Part shown: piece after piece, positions 14,517 to 23,800 of the stretch | Layout: every line of letters begins with the position of its first letter | How positions within the stretch are numbered: the first letter of the stretch is position 1 | DNA from: Desulfosporosinus sp. UBA5188 | Lineage (GTDB): Bacteria > Bacillota > Desulfitobacteriia > Desulfitobacteriales > Desulfitobacteriaceae | Direction of reading: 5' to 3' | DNA: 25,071 nucleotides | NCBI GenBank assembly: GCA_002413075.1 | Contig: DHWG01000209.1 | Coordinates: forward strand, 1-25,071 | The notes under the pieces: model-generated | The model's input: only the letters and a program-made list of their open reading frames with translations | Database searches by the model: none | Told to the model about the DNA's origin: nothing | Made by a program: the position numbers and the translations under genes

Positions 14517-15593
14517 ATGACCTATGCGTTAACCTTTTTCGTGGCACTAGCGATAGCGACGATCGCTACGCCGGTTTCAATGAAATTAGCGGGTAGGTGG
14601 GGAGCGATTGCTTATCCAGGGGGCCGACATATTCACACGAGGCAGATCCCTTGTCTTGGCGGTTTGGCAATCTATGCAGCCTTTTGGAGCGCAGCCTTGA
14701 TCATGCAAGTGTGGGATAAATCTTATGCAATGGATGCCTTGTCTAAGATGCAAATATGGGGATTATTTCTCGGAAGCACGATTATTTTAGTGGTGGGGAT
14801 TTGGGACGATATCCTTGGCCTGAGACCCTTAGTGAAGCTTTTCTGGCAAATCATCGCGGCAGCAGTGCTTATCGGCTTTGACTTCTCAATGAACATGATC
14901 TCTCTTCCTTTTATGGAACAATCTATTAATTTCCAGACACTGGGTCTAGGGGCTATTGGTGTTCTATTAATGCTTTTTTGGGTGGTTGGATTGGTGAACA
15001 CCGTCAACGTTTCAGATGGACTCGATGGTCTAGCCGCAGGAATTTGTTTCATCGTGGCTCTCTTACTGTTCTGGTCTGCGAATCGGATTGGTCAACTTCC
15101 TGCTGCGAATCTTACACTGGCCTTGGCCGGTGCGCTCCTTGGTTTTTTGTTTTTTAATTTCCCACCGGCTCGCGTTTTCATGGGAGATTCAGGTAGCATG
15201 TTCCTAGGCTATATTATTGGAGGAATCTCCATCATGGGGCTTCTTAAAACGGCGACAATTCTGGGACTGGTTTTTCCGCTCCTCGTCTTAGGCATGCCTG
15301 TGACAGACCTAACCTTTGCCATTATTCGTCGAAAGCTGCGAGGGCAGTCGGTGGCAACGGCTGACCGAGGGCATCTACACCATCGTTTACTGGATGCTGG
15401 GTTGTCACAACGGGCCGCTGTGCTTTCAATGTATGGGATTAGTGCTTTCTTCGGAGTAGCCGCTGTGCTTGGGGCCAAGGGACAATGGATTTGGGCCTTG
15501 GTTATTCTCGTGGTAGTTTTTGCCTTACTTATTATCATTTTGATGCGCAGAACAGCGATGCTGGCGGTCTTTAACCGACGCCATTCAAAGTGA
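14517..15593 (+). CDS. UDP-GlcNAc:undecaprenyl-phosphate GlcNAc-1-P transferase (TagO/WecA/MraY family)
   Basis: A polytopic membrane enzyme (358 aa, about 10-11 hydrophobic segments) that transfers a sugar-1-phosphate to undecaprenyl phosphate at the cytoplasmic face, starting teichoic-acid or other cell-surface glycan synthesis. Motifs in order: the early GGxxIHTRQIPCLGGLAI, DDxLGLRP (WDDILGLRP), NTVNVSDGLDGLAAG with its Asp/Asn set, FMGDSGSMFLGY, and HLHHRLLDAGLSQ, which is the cytoplasmic His loop of the TagO/WecA branch rather than MraY. AAAGGGGG at 14503-14510 places the start at ATG 14517; the open frame extends 20 codons further up, inside trmL. The exact sugar donor is inferred from the family. 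Confidence 0.88.
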   Translation: MTYALTFFVALAIATIATPVSMKLAGRWGAIAYPGGRHIHTRQIPCLGGLAIYAAFWSAALIMQVWDKSYAMDALSKMQIWGLFLGSTIILVVGIWDDILGLRPLVKLFWQIIAAAVLIGFDFSMNMISLPFMEQSINFQTLGLGAIGVLLMLFWVVGLVNTVNVSDGLDGLAAGICFIVALLLFWSANRIGQLPAANLTLALAGALLGFLFFNFPPARVFMGDSGSMFLGYIIGGISIMGLLKTATILGLVFPLLVLGMPVTDLTFAIIRRKLRGQSVATADRGHLHHRLLDAGLSQRAAVLSMYGISAFFGVAAVLGAKGQWIWALVILVVVFALLIIILMRRTAMLAVFNRRHSK

Positions 15594-15705
15594 GTCGATC
15601 TTCCACTTATTAAACTTTCTTCCAAATGTTTCCTTGCACATCGACCGCAGACTTACACTTCTTTTTTCTATCCATGCATAGGATGGTAGAAAAGGAGGTA
15701 AATCT

Positions 15706-16665
15706 ATGTCATTACAAGTGTTTGCCTTTTATAATGGCTTAAACGAACAAGCAAAGGGTTATCCTTATCTAAAACGCAACGGGAGTATCATTCACCAACT
15801 AGGTGTTTTTGAACTTCCTATTCAGAATAACGGAACACTCCTTGGTCAGCCAAGTCAAACGCTCATTAATGAAGCCCATGCAATGGGAATCAAAGTAATC
15901 CTGGCGGTGAGTAATTTAACCCCACAAGGTAATTTTTCCACTGTTTTAATGACACGTTTGGTGCGGGATCAGGCGTTTGCTAACCTTGTTTGGCAAAACA
16001 TTAGGAATGTCTTGGTCGAGTATCAATTCGATGGGGTTAATCTTGATTTGGAGAAAGCAGCACCTGCAGACAGAGGCTTGTTTAGTAAACTGATCAGGGA
16101 CTGGTCTGCGAGGTTTCAACAGTCTAATTTTCTTGTCACGATCGACGTACCGGCTAAGACTTCCAATGATCCCCAGGATGAGTGGAAGGGGGCGTTTGAT
16201 TTTAAGGCGATTGGGCAAGCTGTCGATGAGGTAATTATTATGACCTACGAAGAGCATTGGGCAGTCAGTAAGCCAGGCTCCGTCGCGTCAATTCCTTGGG
16301 TTACCCAAGTCTTAAATTATGCCTTGACCGAGATTCCGGCTCAGAAAATTTATATGGGAATTCCAATGTATGGGTACGATTGGCCAGAGATAGGAAAGGG
16401 CCAGGTTATCGGCTATCAACGGGCCGTAGAGCTGGCACGACGTCATGGGGCACCACTACAATGGAATGCAAGGCAGCATAGCACTTATTTCCGTTACGCG
16501 ACCATGGGGGTTCAACATACTGTGTATTTCGAAGACCCCCGAAGCTTGAGAGATAAGCTGGACCTTGCGTTGCAAAAGGGTATTGGTGGCTTAGCACTTT
16601 GGGAAATGAACCTGAGTTATCCCAGCTTCTGGGAGGTACTTCAAACATACATTCAGCACGCATAA
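15706..16665 (+). CDS. Glycoside hydrolase family 18 domain protein (YaaH/SleL-like)
   Basis: A 319-residue GH18 TIM-barrel protein. The catalytic DxxxxDxE motif is FDGVNLDLE with Asp109, Asp114 and acid Glu116. MTYEEHW and a C-terminal GIGGLALWEMNL complete the barrel. The pattern is closest to the spore cortex/peptidoglycan N-acetylglucosaminidases (YaaH, SleL, YdhD). Unlike them it has no LysM repeats, and there is no signal peptide, so it would act inside the cell or be placed on the spore from the mother cell. That location is inference. AAGGAGG just upstream of ATG 15706 gives a strong start. The UPF0173 gene begins 19 bases after the stop. The substrate is unproven. Confidence 0.87.
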   Translation: MSLQVFAFYNGLNEQAKGYPYLKRNGSIIHQLGVFELPIQNNGTLLGQPSQTLINEAHAMGIKVILAVSNLTPQGNFSTVLMTRLVRDQAFANLVWQNIRNVLVEYQFDGVNLDLEKAAPADRGLFSKLIRDWSARFQQSNFLVTIDVPAKTSNDPQDEWKGAFDFKAIGQAVDEVIIMTYEEHWAVSKPGSVASIPWVTQVLNYALTEIPAQKIYMGIPMYGYDWPEIGKGQVIGYQRAVELARRHGAPLQWNARQHSTYFRYATMGVQHTVYFEDPRSLRDKLDLALQKGIGGLALWEMNLSYPSFWEVLQTYIQHA

Positions 16666-16684
16666 AGGAAATATGAGGTGGAAA

Positions 16685-17386
16685 ATGCAAATCTATTTTC
16701 ATGGACATTCCTGCTTTGAAATTGTAGGGAAAGCTGGAAGACTGATTATCGATCCTTTTTTGACAGGGAACCCAAGCGCCATAGCGAAACCTGAAGACTT
16801 TACGCAACTTGATGCAATACTAGTCACCCATGGACATAGTGATCATTTGGGTGATGCTATACAATTGTCCAAGCAGACAGGCGCGCCGATCGTCGCCGTT
16901 TTTGAGTTAGCGGCTTATTGTGAAAGTCAGGGAGCGAAGACCCATGCCATGCATATTGGCGGAAAATACCAGTTCCCCTTTGGAACGGTTAAACTCACTC
17001 AGGCTTTGCATGGATCTGGGGTTGAAAAACCTGAAGGTGGACCCTTGATCTATGTCGGTCCGCCCTGTGGCTTTCTTATTAAGTTTGAAGAAAAATGGCT
17101 TTATCATGCGGGCGATACGGGACTATTCGGTGACATGGAACTCTTAGGCCGTCGGCATCCACTCACAGTGGCCATGCTTCCGATCGGAGATAATTATGTT
17201 ATGGGTGTCGAGGAAGCGGTTCAGGCCGCTCAATTATTAAGACCTAAATTAGTCATTCCGATGCACTATAATACGTTCCCCCTCATTGTTCAGGACGTGG
17301 GGGAGTTCGGGCGTCTTATGCAACGCAGGGCTCCGGAGAGCCGAGTCGACGCCTTACAACCCGGTGAAATGTTTGAGCTGTTGTAG
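16685..17386 (+). CDS. Metal-dependent hydrolase, UPF0173 (YtkL-like)
   Basis: A 233-residue metallo-beta-lactamase-fold protein. The N-terminus MQIYFHGHSCFEI is the hallmark of UPF0173. The metal site is in THGHSDHLGDA (HxHxDH), HALHGSGVEKP-like middle residues supply a further His, GDTGLFGDM supplies the bridging Asp, and MHYNTFP the last His. The substrate is unknown. ATG 16685, behind GAGGTGG, matches the family start better than ATG 16673, which would add four residues. It is followed by a strong terminator. In B. subtilis ytkL lies next to ytoI near dnaE, and the same neighbours occur here. Confidence 0.92.
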   Translation: MQIYFHGHSCFEIVGKAGRLIIDPFLTGNPSAIAKPEDFTQLDAILVTHGHSDHLGDAIQLSKQTGAPIVAVFELAAYCESQGAKTHAMHIGGKYQFPFGTVKLTQALHGSGVEKPEGGPLIYVGPPCGFLIKFEEKWLYHAGDTGLFGDMELLGRRHPLTVAMLPIGDNYVMGVEEAVQAAQLLRPKLVIPMHYNTFPLIVQDVGEFGRLMQRRAPESRVDALQPGEMFELL

Positions 17387-17396
17387 GAGTATTATG

Positions 17397-17436
17397 AAAT
17401 ATCCCACTTGATTTTTCAAGTTGGGATATTTTTTTA
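17397..17436 (+). terminator. Rho-independent terminator
   Basis: AAATATCCCACTTG (17397-17410) pairs with CAAGTTGGGATATTT (17417-17431) with one bulged base, followed by a T run to about 17435. It ends the trmL to UPF0173 transcript. Confidence 0.9.
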
Positions 17437-17474
17437 TAATTAAGGTCAAACTTCTACTATAAGGAGTTGAGGTT

Positions 17475-17618
17475 ATGACAAGAACACCATGTTCAACACG
17501 TTGTCTTTATTCAATTGAAGGGCATTGTCGACTAGAAAACATTCTCGGAGAGCGGAAGGGAGTGACCTGTCCGCATTATGAGGAAGACTATAATATTTTG
17601 AGTAGGGGGAGAAGCTAG
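17475..17618 (+). CDS. Small Cys-rich protein (47 aa), possible zinc or Fe-S binder
   Basis: A 47-codon frame from ATG 17475 to TAG 17616-17618 with a good AAGGAG at 17461-17466. The product has cysteines at 6, 10, 18 and 32 (C-x3-C-x7-C-x13-C, roughly) plus His17 and His34, and looks like a compact metal-binding peptide. Short Cys-rich proteins of the form C..CxYxxxGxC..C are common in clostridia. The function is unknown to me. It ends one base before the start of the spore protein gene, so the two are almost certainly co-transcribed. The pairing hints at a sporulation role, which is inference. Confidence 0.72.
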   Translation: MTRTPCSTRCLYSIEGHCRLENILGERKGVTCPHYEEDYNILSRGRS

Positions 17619-17619
17619 T

Positions 17620-17805
17620 ATGAAACAGCCAAAACCAAAGGTCAAACGAATCGATCCACTGGAACCGTTGAAAATGGAGATTGCTGCAGAGTTAGGCTTA
17701 CTAAGTCAGATTGACAGTCATGGGTGGCATTCTTTGACCGCCAAAGAGGCCGGGAGAATTGGCGGACTTATGACCCAACGGAAACGGAAAAAAAGTGAGT
17801 CCTAG
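17620..17805 (+). CDS. Small acid-soluble spore protein, alpha/beta type
   Basis: This 61-residue protein resembles minor alpha/beta-type SASPs, which coat spore DNA and protect it during dormancy. The match is in LKMEIAAELGLLSQI (about 17-31), the segment containing the germination-protease recognition region, and in GWHSLTAKEAGRIGGLMTQRKRK (35-57), which matches the family's GWxxLTAxExGRIGG signature. The N-terminus is Lys/Pro-rich and the C-terminus basic. ATG 17620 has GGGGGAG at about 17605-17611, inside the preceding small gene. SASP genes are usually sigma-G controlled. I could not confirm a sigma-G promoter here. Confidence 0.85.
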   Translation: MKQPKPKVKRIDPLEPLKMEIAAELGLLSQIDSHGWHSLTAKEAGRIGGLMTQRKRKKSES

Positions 17806-17812
17806 GAACAGC

Positions 17813-17842
17813 TTGGTTGATTAAGAATTCTTATGCTATAAT
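17813..17842 (+). promoter_or_regulatory. Extended -10 promoter for the YtoI-like gene
   Basis: TATAAT (17837-17842) is preceded by TGC (17834-17836), an extended -10, with TTGGTT (17813-17818) 18 bases upstream. The start codon follows at 17883 behind GGGGAG. Confidence 0.65.
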
Positions 17843-17882
17843 AGAACGCGTATACTACTATGTGTGTGGGGAGCGTTTTTAG

Positions 17883-19205
17883 TTGACAAAGCATCAACAG
17901 ATTTTAACTTTTATTGAGGATCTTGCCATTGGCAGTAAGGTTTCTGTGCGTTTTATTGCCAAAGAGCTGGATGTCAGTGAAGGGACAGCTTATCGGGCTA
18001 TTAAAGAAGCAGAGGCTAAAGGATTTGTTCGTTCTATTCCCAAAGTAGGAACGATTCGAATTGAAGGGGTTAAGGAACGACAAATTGAAGATCTGACGTT
18101 GCGTGAAGTTTCACAGATTGCTGAAGGGATCGTTATTTGTGGTTTTGAGCAGCTCGATCGCTCTCCTAAAAAGTTCATTATAGCAGCAATGGAAGTCGAT
18201 TCTATGGGACGGTACTTAGAAGAGGAAACGTTGTGCATCGTAGGAAACCGACGCGATGCTCAGATTTTAGCCCTTGAACACAATGCTTCGCTGTTGATTA
18301 CAGGAGGCTTGGAACCAGACGAAGAGGTCGTGGCCTTAGCACGACAAAATAAATTAGTGATCATTCAATCCCCTTACGATACCTTTGCGGTCACTTCGAT
18401 GATTAATCGCGCGCTTTATGATCGGTTAATTCAGAAAGAACTCATATTAGTCGAAGATATTATGGTTAAAGATGTGAGCTATTTAAAGGCGGATCTGACC
18501 GTTGGAGATTGGCGCCTACTTTCGCAAAATACGGGTCACAGTCGTTTCCCGGTCGTTGAGGAAGATATGACCCTGATGGGTATTGTGACGGCGGTCGATG
18601 TTGCCGGAGCGGATGCTCAGACAACGATTAAAGAGGTTATGAATGCTAACCCGTTTATTGTAGGGCGAGATGATCCCGTCACCCATATTTCCAGAATCAT
18701 GGTTTGGGAAGGCTGGGAAGTCGCTGTCGTGGCAGAACAGGGCAAACTGATTGGGATCGTTAGTTTACAAGACGTCATAGAGGCTTACCAGCAAGTTCAA
18801 AAACAACCTCAGTTTGGTGAGACAGTGGACAACCTGGTCTTAAGCGGTTTCAAATACGTCGATGATGCCGAGCATCTCACGATAGAAGGAGAAATTACTA
18901 ATTCCATGGTGAATGACTTTGGCTCAGCAAGTTGTGGGGTTCTCGTGACCGTCATGAACATGGCTGGTTATATAGGGTTGCGCAAGAAATATCGACTCGA
19001 TGCGATCACCGAAAATTTTACACTTTATCAACTGCAGCCCATCGCGGTGGGGACGGAAATAAAGGTTACGGCAAAACTACTGCTGGTTGCAAAAAAACAT
19101 TGCAATATTGAAGTAGACGTGACGGTTGATCATGTTGTTGTTGCCAAAGGCCTTATGACGGCTAGGATCGGGGATAAAAAACTGGTCCGCGAAATGGCCC
19201 TCTAA
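17883..19205 (+). CDS. HTH-DRTGG-CBS-hotdog protein (YtoI-like)
   Basis: A 440-residue protein with four modules: a winged helix-turn-helix (about 1-62: SVRFIAKELDVSEGTAYRAI), a DRTGG domain (about 70-175, with LLITGGLEPDEEVV), two CBS repeats (about 190-310: VEDIMVKDVSYLKAD and IKEVMNANPFIVGRDD), and a C-terminal hotdog/thioesterase-like domain (about 325-435). B. subtilis YtoI has the same composition. CBS pairs bind adenine nucleotides, so a ligand-sensing regulator is likely, but function is not established to my knowledge. The start is TTG 17883 (GGGGAG at 17868-17873, spacer 9). Its own promoter and a terminator-like hairpin at 19233-19278 bound it. Confidence 0.9.
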   Translation: MTKHQQILTFIEDLAIGSKVSVRFIAKELDVSEGTAYRAIKEAEAKGFVRSIPKVGTIRIEGVKERQIEDLTLREVSQIAEGIVICGFEQLDRSPKKFIIAAMEVDSMGRYLEEETLCIVGNRRDAQILALEHNASLLITGGLEPDEEVVALARQNKLVIIQSPYDTFAVTSMINRALYDRLIQKELILVEDIMVKDVSYLKADLTVGDWRLLSQNTGHSRFPVVEEDMTLMGIVTAVDVAGADAQTTIKEVMNANPFIVGRDDPVTHISRIMVWEGWEVAVVAEQGKLIGIVSLQDVIEAYQQVQKQPQFGETVDNLVLSGFKYVDDAEHLTIEGEITNSMVNDFGSASCGVLVTVMNMAGYIGLRKKYRLDAITENFTLYQLQPIAVGTEIKVTAKLLLVAKKHCNIEVDVTVDHVVVAKGLMTARIGDKKLVREMAL

Positions 19206-19232
19206 AATGCCTCTTTAATAATGAACATTTAT

Positions 19233-19278
19233 AAAGCCCCCAGTCCTGTGATCTGATCACTGTGGATTGGGGGACTTT
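19233..19278 (+). terminator. Large hairpin, probable terminator
   Basis: AAAGCCCCCAGTCCTGTGAT pairs with the complementary segment ending GGGGGACTTT (19264-19278) around a GATCTGATC centre, with one bulge and a mismatch. Only CTTTCT follows, so the T-run is short. It lies between the YtoI-like gene and fetA. Confidence 0.65.
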
Positions 19279-19325
19279 CTGATACATTGTAGACAGTACA
19301 CTGCGCTATAAATAAGGAGTTAACT

Positions 19326-19970
19326 ATGTTTCAATTTATCGACGTTCAATACAAAGATATCTTAGACGTGCCAAGTCTATTGATAGAAAAGGGAAAAATC
19401 ACAACCCTCGTCGGGACCAGTGGCAGTGGTAAAACAACCCTCTTAAGAATGTTGAACAAAATGCTATCTCCAACTCAAGGAAGAATTATGTTTAAGGCGC
19501 ATGATCTAGAGACCCTAAATACTGTGACTCATCGTCGACAGGTTACGATGCTCTCCCAAAACCCAGTTATGTTTGATGGTAGTATCAGAGATAACTTGAA
19601 TATTGGGTTGAAATTCCATGAAAAAAATGTAGGCAGTGATGAAATGCTACTCAGTATGTTAGAGAGAGTCAAATTAAAAAAGGCACTTGATACGTCCCCC
19701 CATGTCCTTTCAGGCGGAGAAAAACAGAGACTCGCCTTAGGTCGGGTACTTCTTCTTAATTCGGAGATAGTCCTCCTTGACGAACCCTCTGCAGCTTTGG
19801 ATGATGAGACCGAGGAAACCATTATAAAGATGGTCGTAGAGTATGTCAGAATAGAAAACAAAACCCTGGTCATGGTCACTCATTCGAAAACCATGGCAGA
19901 GAAACAGTCTGATATCATCATCGAGATATCAGAGGGTCGGTGTAGGAGCATCAGGGGGTGCACAAAATGA
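19326..19970 (+). CDS. fetA: ABC transporter ATP-binding protein (FetA-like)
   Basis: A 214-residue ABC ATPase. Walker A is GTSGSGKTT (30-38), the Q-loop is at Gln78, the signature LSGGE is at 128-132, Walker B is IVLLDEP (148-154) and the H-loop is His186 in VTHS. The partner permease overlaps by 4 bases (ATGA), so this is the FetA half of a FetAB pair. E. coli FetAB exports iron and protects from oxidative stress. That role is carried over by family, not shown by this sequence. ATG 19326 has AAGGAG upstream. No obvious iron-box is seen in the short gap before it. The short N-terminus is normal for this family. Confidence 0.88.
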   Translation: MFQFIDVQYKDILDVPSLLIEKGKITTLVGTSGSGKTTLLRMLNKMLSPTQGRIMFKAHDLETLNTVTHRRQVTMLSQNPVMFDGSIRDNLNIGLKFHEKNVGSDEMLLSMLERVKLKKALDTSPHVLSGGEKQRLALGRVLLLNSEIVLLDEPSAALDDETEETIIKMVVEYVRIENKTLVMVTHSKTMAEKQSDIIIEISEGRCRSIRGCTK

Positions 19971-20749
19971 ACGGAGTCATTGATTTAACAGTTTTTCAAG
20001 TGGCTTTGGCCTATGTTTTTGTCTTAATGGTCCTAGTGATCATGAGGTTTCTGGGAATCAAGCGTGAAAAAGAACTGATTATTTCCTCAGTCAGAATGAC
20101 TTTGCAACTGGTACTCGTGGGTTATTTACTAGTGTATATATTTGACAATCCAAATCCATTCGTGACGGTAGGCATTATTTTCGTGATGGAAGCGTTCGCA
20201 GTTCATACAGTTTTCAAAAAGTATCAAGGTAAGTTATCACGACCGTTGAAGAAAGTGATTGCTTTTTCCATTAGCATGGGCACCTTATCGTGTCTTGTGT
20301 ACTTTCTATTGATTGTCATCCGCATTTCTCCCTGGTACCAGCCACAATACTTTATCCCCATCGCGGGGATGTTTATTGGAAATTCGATGACAGGAATATC
20401 ATTGGGCGTGAAATTACTTCTGGATGGAATGATCACCCAAAGAGCTTTAGTCGAAGAGGCTCTAATACTCGGTGCGACCCCGCAAGCAGCCACAAAAAGC
20501 ATTATTAACAACACGTTTGATGCGGCTATTCTGCCGACGATGTACTCAATGGTTGGTATGGGGATCGTTTTCTTGCCAGGGATGATGACGGGCCAAATCC
20601 TGTCAGGTACGTCTCCAACCACTGCAATCGCGTATCAAATTGCAATCATGCTGGGGATTTTAGGCGCTGTAGCCCTTACGGTGATCCTCATGCTGCAACT
20701 AGGCTATCGAACGTTTTTTAACAAGGATGAGCAACTTCAATCCTTCTGA
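19967..20749 (+). CDS. fetB: FetB-type permease (UPF0014 family)
   Basis: A 260-residue polytopic membrane protein with about seven hydrophobic segments. It has the UPF0014 hallmarks: MTGISLGVKLL, EEALILGATPQAATKSIINNTFDAAILPT, and GIVFLPGMMTGQILSGTSPTTAIAYQIAIML. E. coli FetB and B. subtilis YbbM are the best-known relatives, so the likely cargo is iron or another metal being exported. The start is ATG 19967, with AGGGGGTG just upstream; its ATGA overlaps the fetA stop. A short hairpin (CCTTCT/AGAAGG, about 20742-20757) overlaps its stop codon but has no T-run. Confidence 0.92.
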   Translation: MNGVIDLTVFQVALAYVFVLMVLVIMRFLGIKREKELIISSVRMTLQLVLVGYLLVYIFDNPNPFVTVGIIFVMEAFAVHTVFKKYQGKLSRPLKKVIAFSISMGTLSCLVYFLLIVIRISPWYQPQYFIPIAGMFIGNSMTGISLGVKLLLDGMITQRALVEEALILGATPQAATKSIINNTFDAAILPTMYSMVGMGIVFLPGMMTGQILSGTSPTTAIAYQIAIMLGILGAVALTVILMLQLGYRTFFNKDEQLQSF

Positions 20750-20890
20750 GGAGAAGGGCTGTTCGACAATTCCTCAATTTCACGATAATATATAGAGTAT
20801 ATTAAGATAAACGATCTGTTCGAAGATTTAAGATAATGACCAATCATATTATTCCTGTAAGCCTTTATATGGGAAGGAGGGTGTAGCCAC

Positions 20891-23800
20891 GTGATGACTG
20901 ATGGGATCGAGGATAAATATGGCTTTGTATCTCTCCATAACCATACGGAATTCAGTCTGCTTGATGGTGCGGCAAAGATCAAGAATTTAGTCAAACGTGC
21001 GGTCGAATTAAAAATGAACGCTTTGGCCATTACGGATCATGGCGTCATGTATGGGGTTATAGACTTTTATAAAGCGTGTCTTAAAGCGGGCATTAAACCG
21101 ATTATTGGCTGCGAAGTCTATGTAGCTCCCCATAAGCGGACGGATCGGACGCCAGGAAAAGATGATGCCAATCATCATTTAGTTCTTTTGGCAGAAAATG
21201 AGGAAGGGTATCATAATCTTATTAAGCTCGTATCCATGGCACATATTGAAGGCTTTTATTATAAACCTCGCGTCGATAAAGAAATTCTTCGCGAGCATTC
21301 CAAGGGACTGATCGCTTTGAGCGCGTGTTTAGCCGGAGAGGTAGCGAGTTGCCTTTTGAAGGATCAATTGGAAAGTGCGGTTCAGTGCGCCCTGGACTAT
21401 GAGGAAATTTTTGGGAAGGGAAATTACTTTCTTGAACTTCAGGATCATGGTTTAGCGGAGCAACGTACCGTGATTTCAGAGATGTGGAAGGTGCATGAGC
21501 GCACTGGGATTCCGATGGTTGCGACCAATGATGTGCATTATGTTCAACAAGAGGATGCCTTCGTTCAAGACGCTTTGCTCTGCATTCAAACGGGCAAAAC
21601 GATCGCTGATACCACGCGTATGCGTTTTTCCAGTCAAGAGTTCTACCTCAAATCCGGCGAGGAAATGGCGATGCTGTTTGGAGAACATCCTGAGCTGTTG
21701 GAAAATACGGCCCGAATCGCCCAACGTTGTCAAGTGGAGTTTGAATTTGGTGGCAACCTATTACCTGTGTTTGAAGTTCCTGAGGGGACAACGTTAGACG
21801 GTTATCTTGAAGCAGAATGTCGTAAGGCTTTTCCACGCTTCTACCCACAAATGACGGAAAAGGAACGCGTTCGGTTGGACTATGAACTGGGCGTCATCTT
21901 CCAAACTGGCTTTTCAGGCTATTTCCTCATTGTTGCCGATTTTTGCCGATTTGCCAAGGAAAATGGTGTGGCGGTTGGTCCTGGAAGGGGTTCAGCGGCG
22001 GCCAGTATGGTGGCTTATTTATTAGGAATCACGTCCGTTGAACCACTGCGCTTCGACCTTTTGTTTGAACGCTTTTTGAATCCGGAAAGAATCTCTATGC
22101 CCGATATTGATATAGACTTTGACCCAGACGGCCGAGAACGCGTGATTCGCTATGTCACCGAAAAATATGGTACGGATAAGGTCTGCCAGATTATCACCTT
22201 TGGGACCATGGGCGCTAAAGCAGCGATCAGAGACGGTGGAAGGGTTTTGGCGATGCCGTTAGCCCGGGTCGATAAAATAGCCAAAGCGATTCCTGCGGAT
22301 TTAGGGATGACCTTGGAGAAAGCACTCAGTGTCAACCCGGATTTAGCCCGCATGGTTGAAGAGGATGAAGAGATTAATAGGCTCTACACCTTAGCTCGGT
22401 CTCTTGAAGGCATGACTCGGCACGCTTCGACGCATGCTGCGGGGATCGTCATCTCTAAGGAACCTCTCATCAATTATATTCCACTCCAGAGAACGTCAGA
22501 TGATTTTGTGATGACCCAATTCCCCATGAAAGTGGTCGAAGAAATTGGGCTACTGAAGATGGACTTTTTAGGTCTGCGCAACCTAACTATTTTGCAAGAG
22601 GCTGTGCGACGCATTGAAGAGACCCGTGGTATAAAATTGGATTTACAAACGCTCACCTTGGACGATCCTCAGACGTATACGCTCTTAGCTTCGGGCAATA
22701 GTACTGGGATCTTTCAGCTGGAAAGCGGCGGTATGCGCGCGATTCTGAAAGAACTAAAGCCGACCTGCTTTGAGGATATTATTGCTGTTTTGGCCTTATA
22801 TCGGCCAGGACCGATGGAGCAAATTCCCGAATTCATTCGTCGAAAACACGGAGGAGACATTACGTATCTGCATCCCAAAATGGAGCCTATTCTCAAATCC
22901 ACCTACGGGATTATCGTTTATCAGGAACAAGTTATGCAAATAGCTCGGGATATTGGTGGTTATTCTCTGGGGAGAGCGGATTTACTGCGCCGAGCGATGG
23001 GGAAAAAGAAAAAAGAAATCATGGAAGAGGAACGTCAAAACTTTATTCATGGTTTGCAAGATAAGGATGGAACCTGGATTATCCCGGGAGCGCTACGGAT
23101 CGGAGTGACGCTTCAGGATGCAGAAGTCATCTTTGATTTGATGGCTAAGTTTGCAGAATATGGCTTTAATAAAGGTCATGCCACGGCTTATGCTGTGATT
23201 TCGTATCAAACGGCCTATTTAAAAGCAAACTATCCCTTAGAGTTCATGGCGGCACTTTTAAGTACGGTGATGGGTTCTTCAGATAAAATATCATTTTATA
23301 TCCAAGATGCCAAGCTCAACGGGATTCAGGTGCTCCCGCCGGATGTGCAATATAGTCAAGTCGGATTCTCCCTAGAAGATCAAGCCATTCGCTTTGGCTT
23401 AGGGGCCATTCGCAATGTGGGCGCCAACGTGGTGGAAAAGATTTTAGAAGCTAGAAAAGATAACCTCTTCAAATCCCTCTATGATTTCTGTATGCTGGTG
23501 GATCAAAAGGTCTTGAATCGACGTGTTCTGGAAAGCTTAATCCGGGCAGGTGCTCTTAGTTCCTTTTGTTCACGGGCTCAGGGTATGGCCGTGCTGGATC
23601 AGGTCTTAGATGCGACATGTCGTCGGCAAAAAGATCGGTTATCTGGCCAATTTTCTCTTTTCGATTTGGATGACGACTTGGAAGAAGGGGTTATATTACC
23701 TCAGATTCCAGATTTCCCAGAACGAGAAATTTTAGATATGGAGAAGGAATACCTAGGCATCTACTTAAGTGGTCATCCCCTTTCCTCTGTTCTACCTCAA

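Noticed and set aside
19309..19325. TATAAA just before fetA as a -10 element
   Set aside because: The transcript start would fall in or after the ribosome binding site, and no -35 fits at 16-18 bases.
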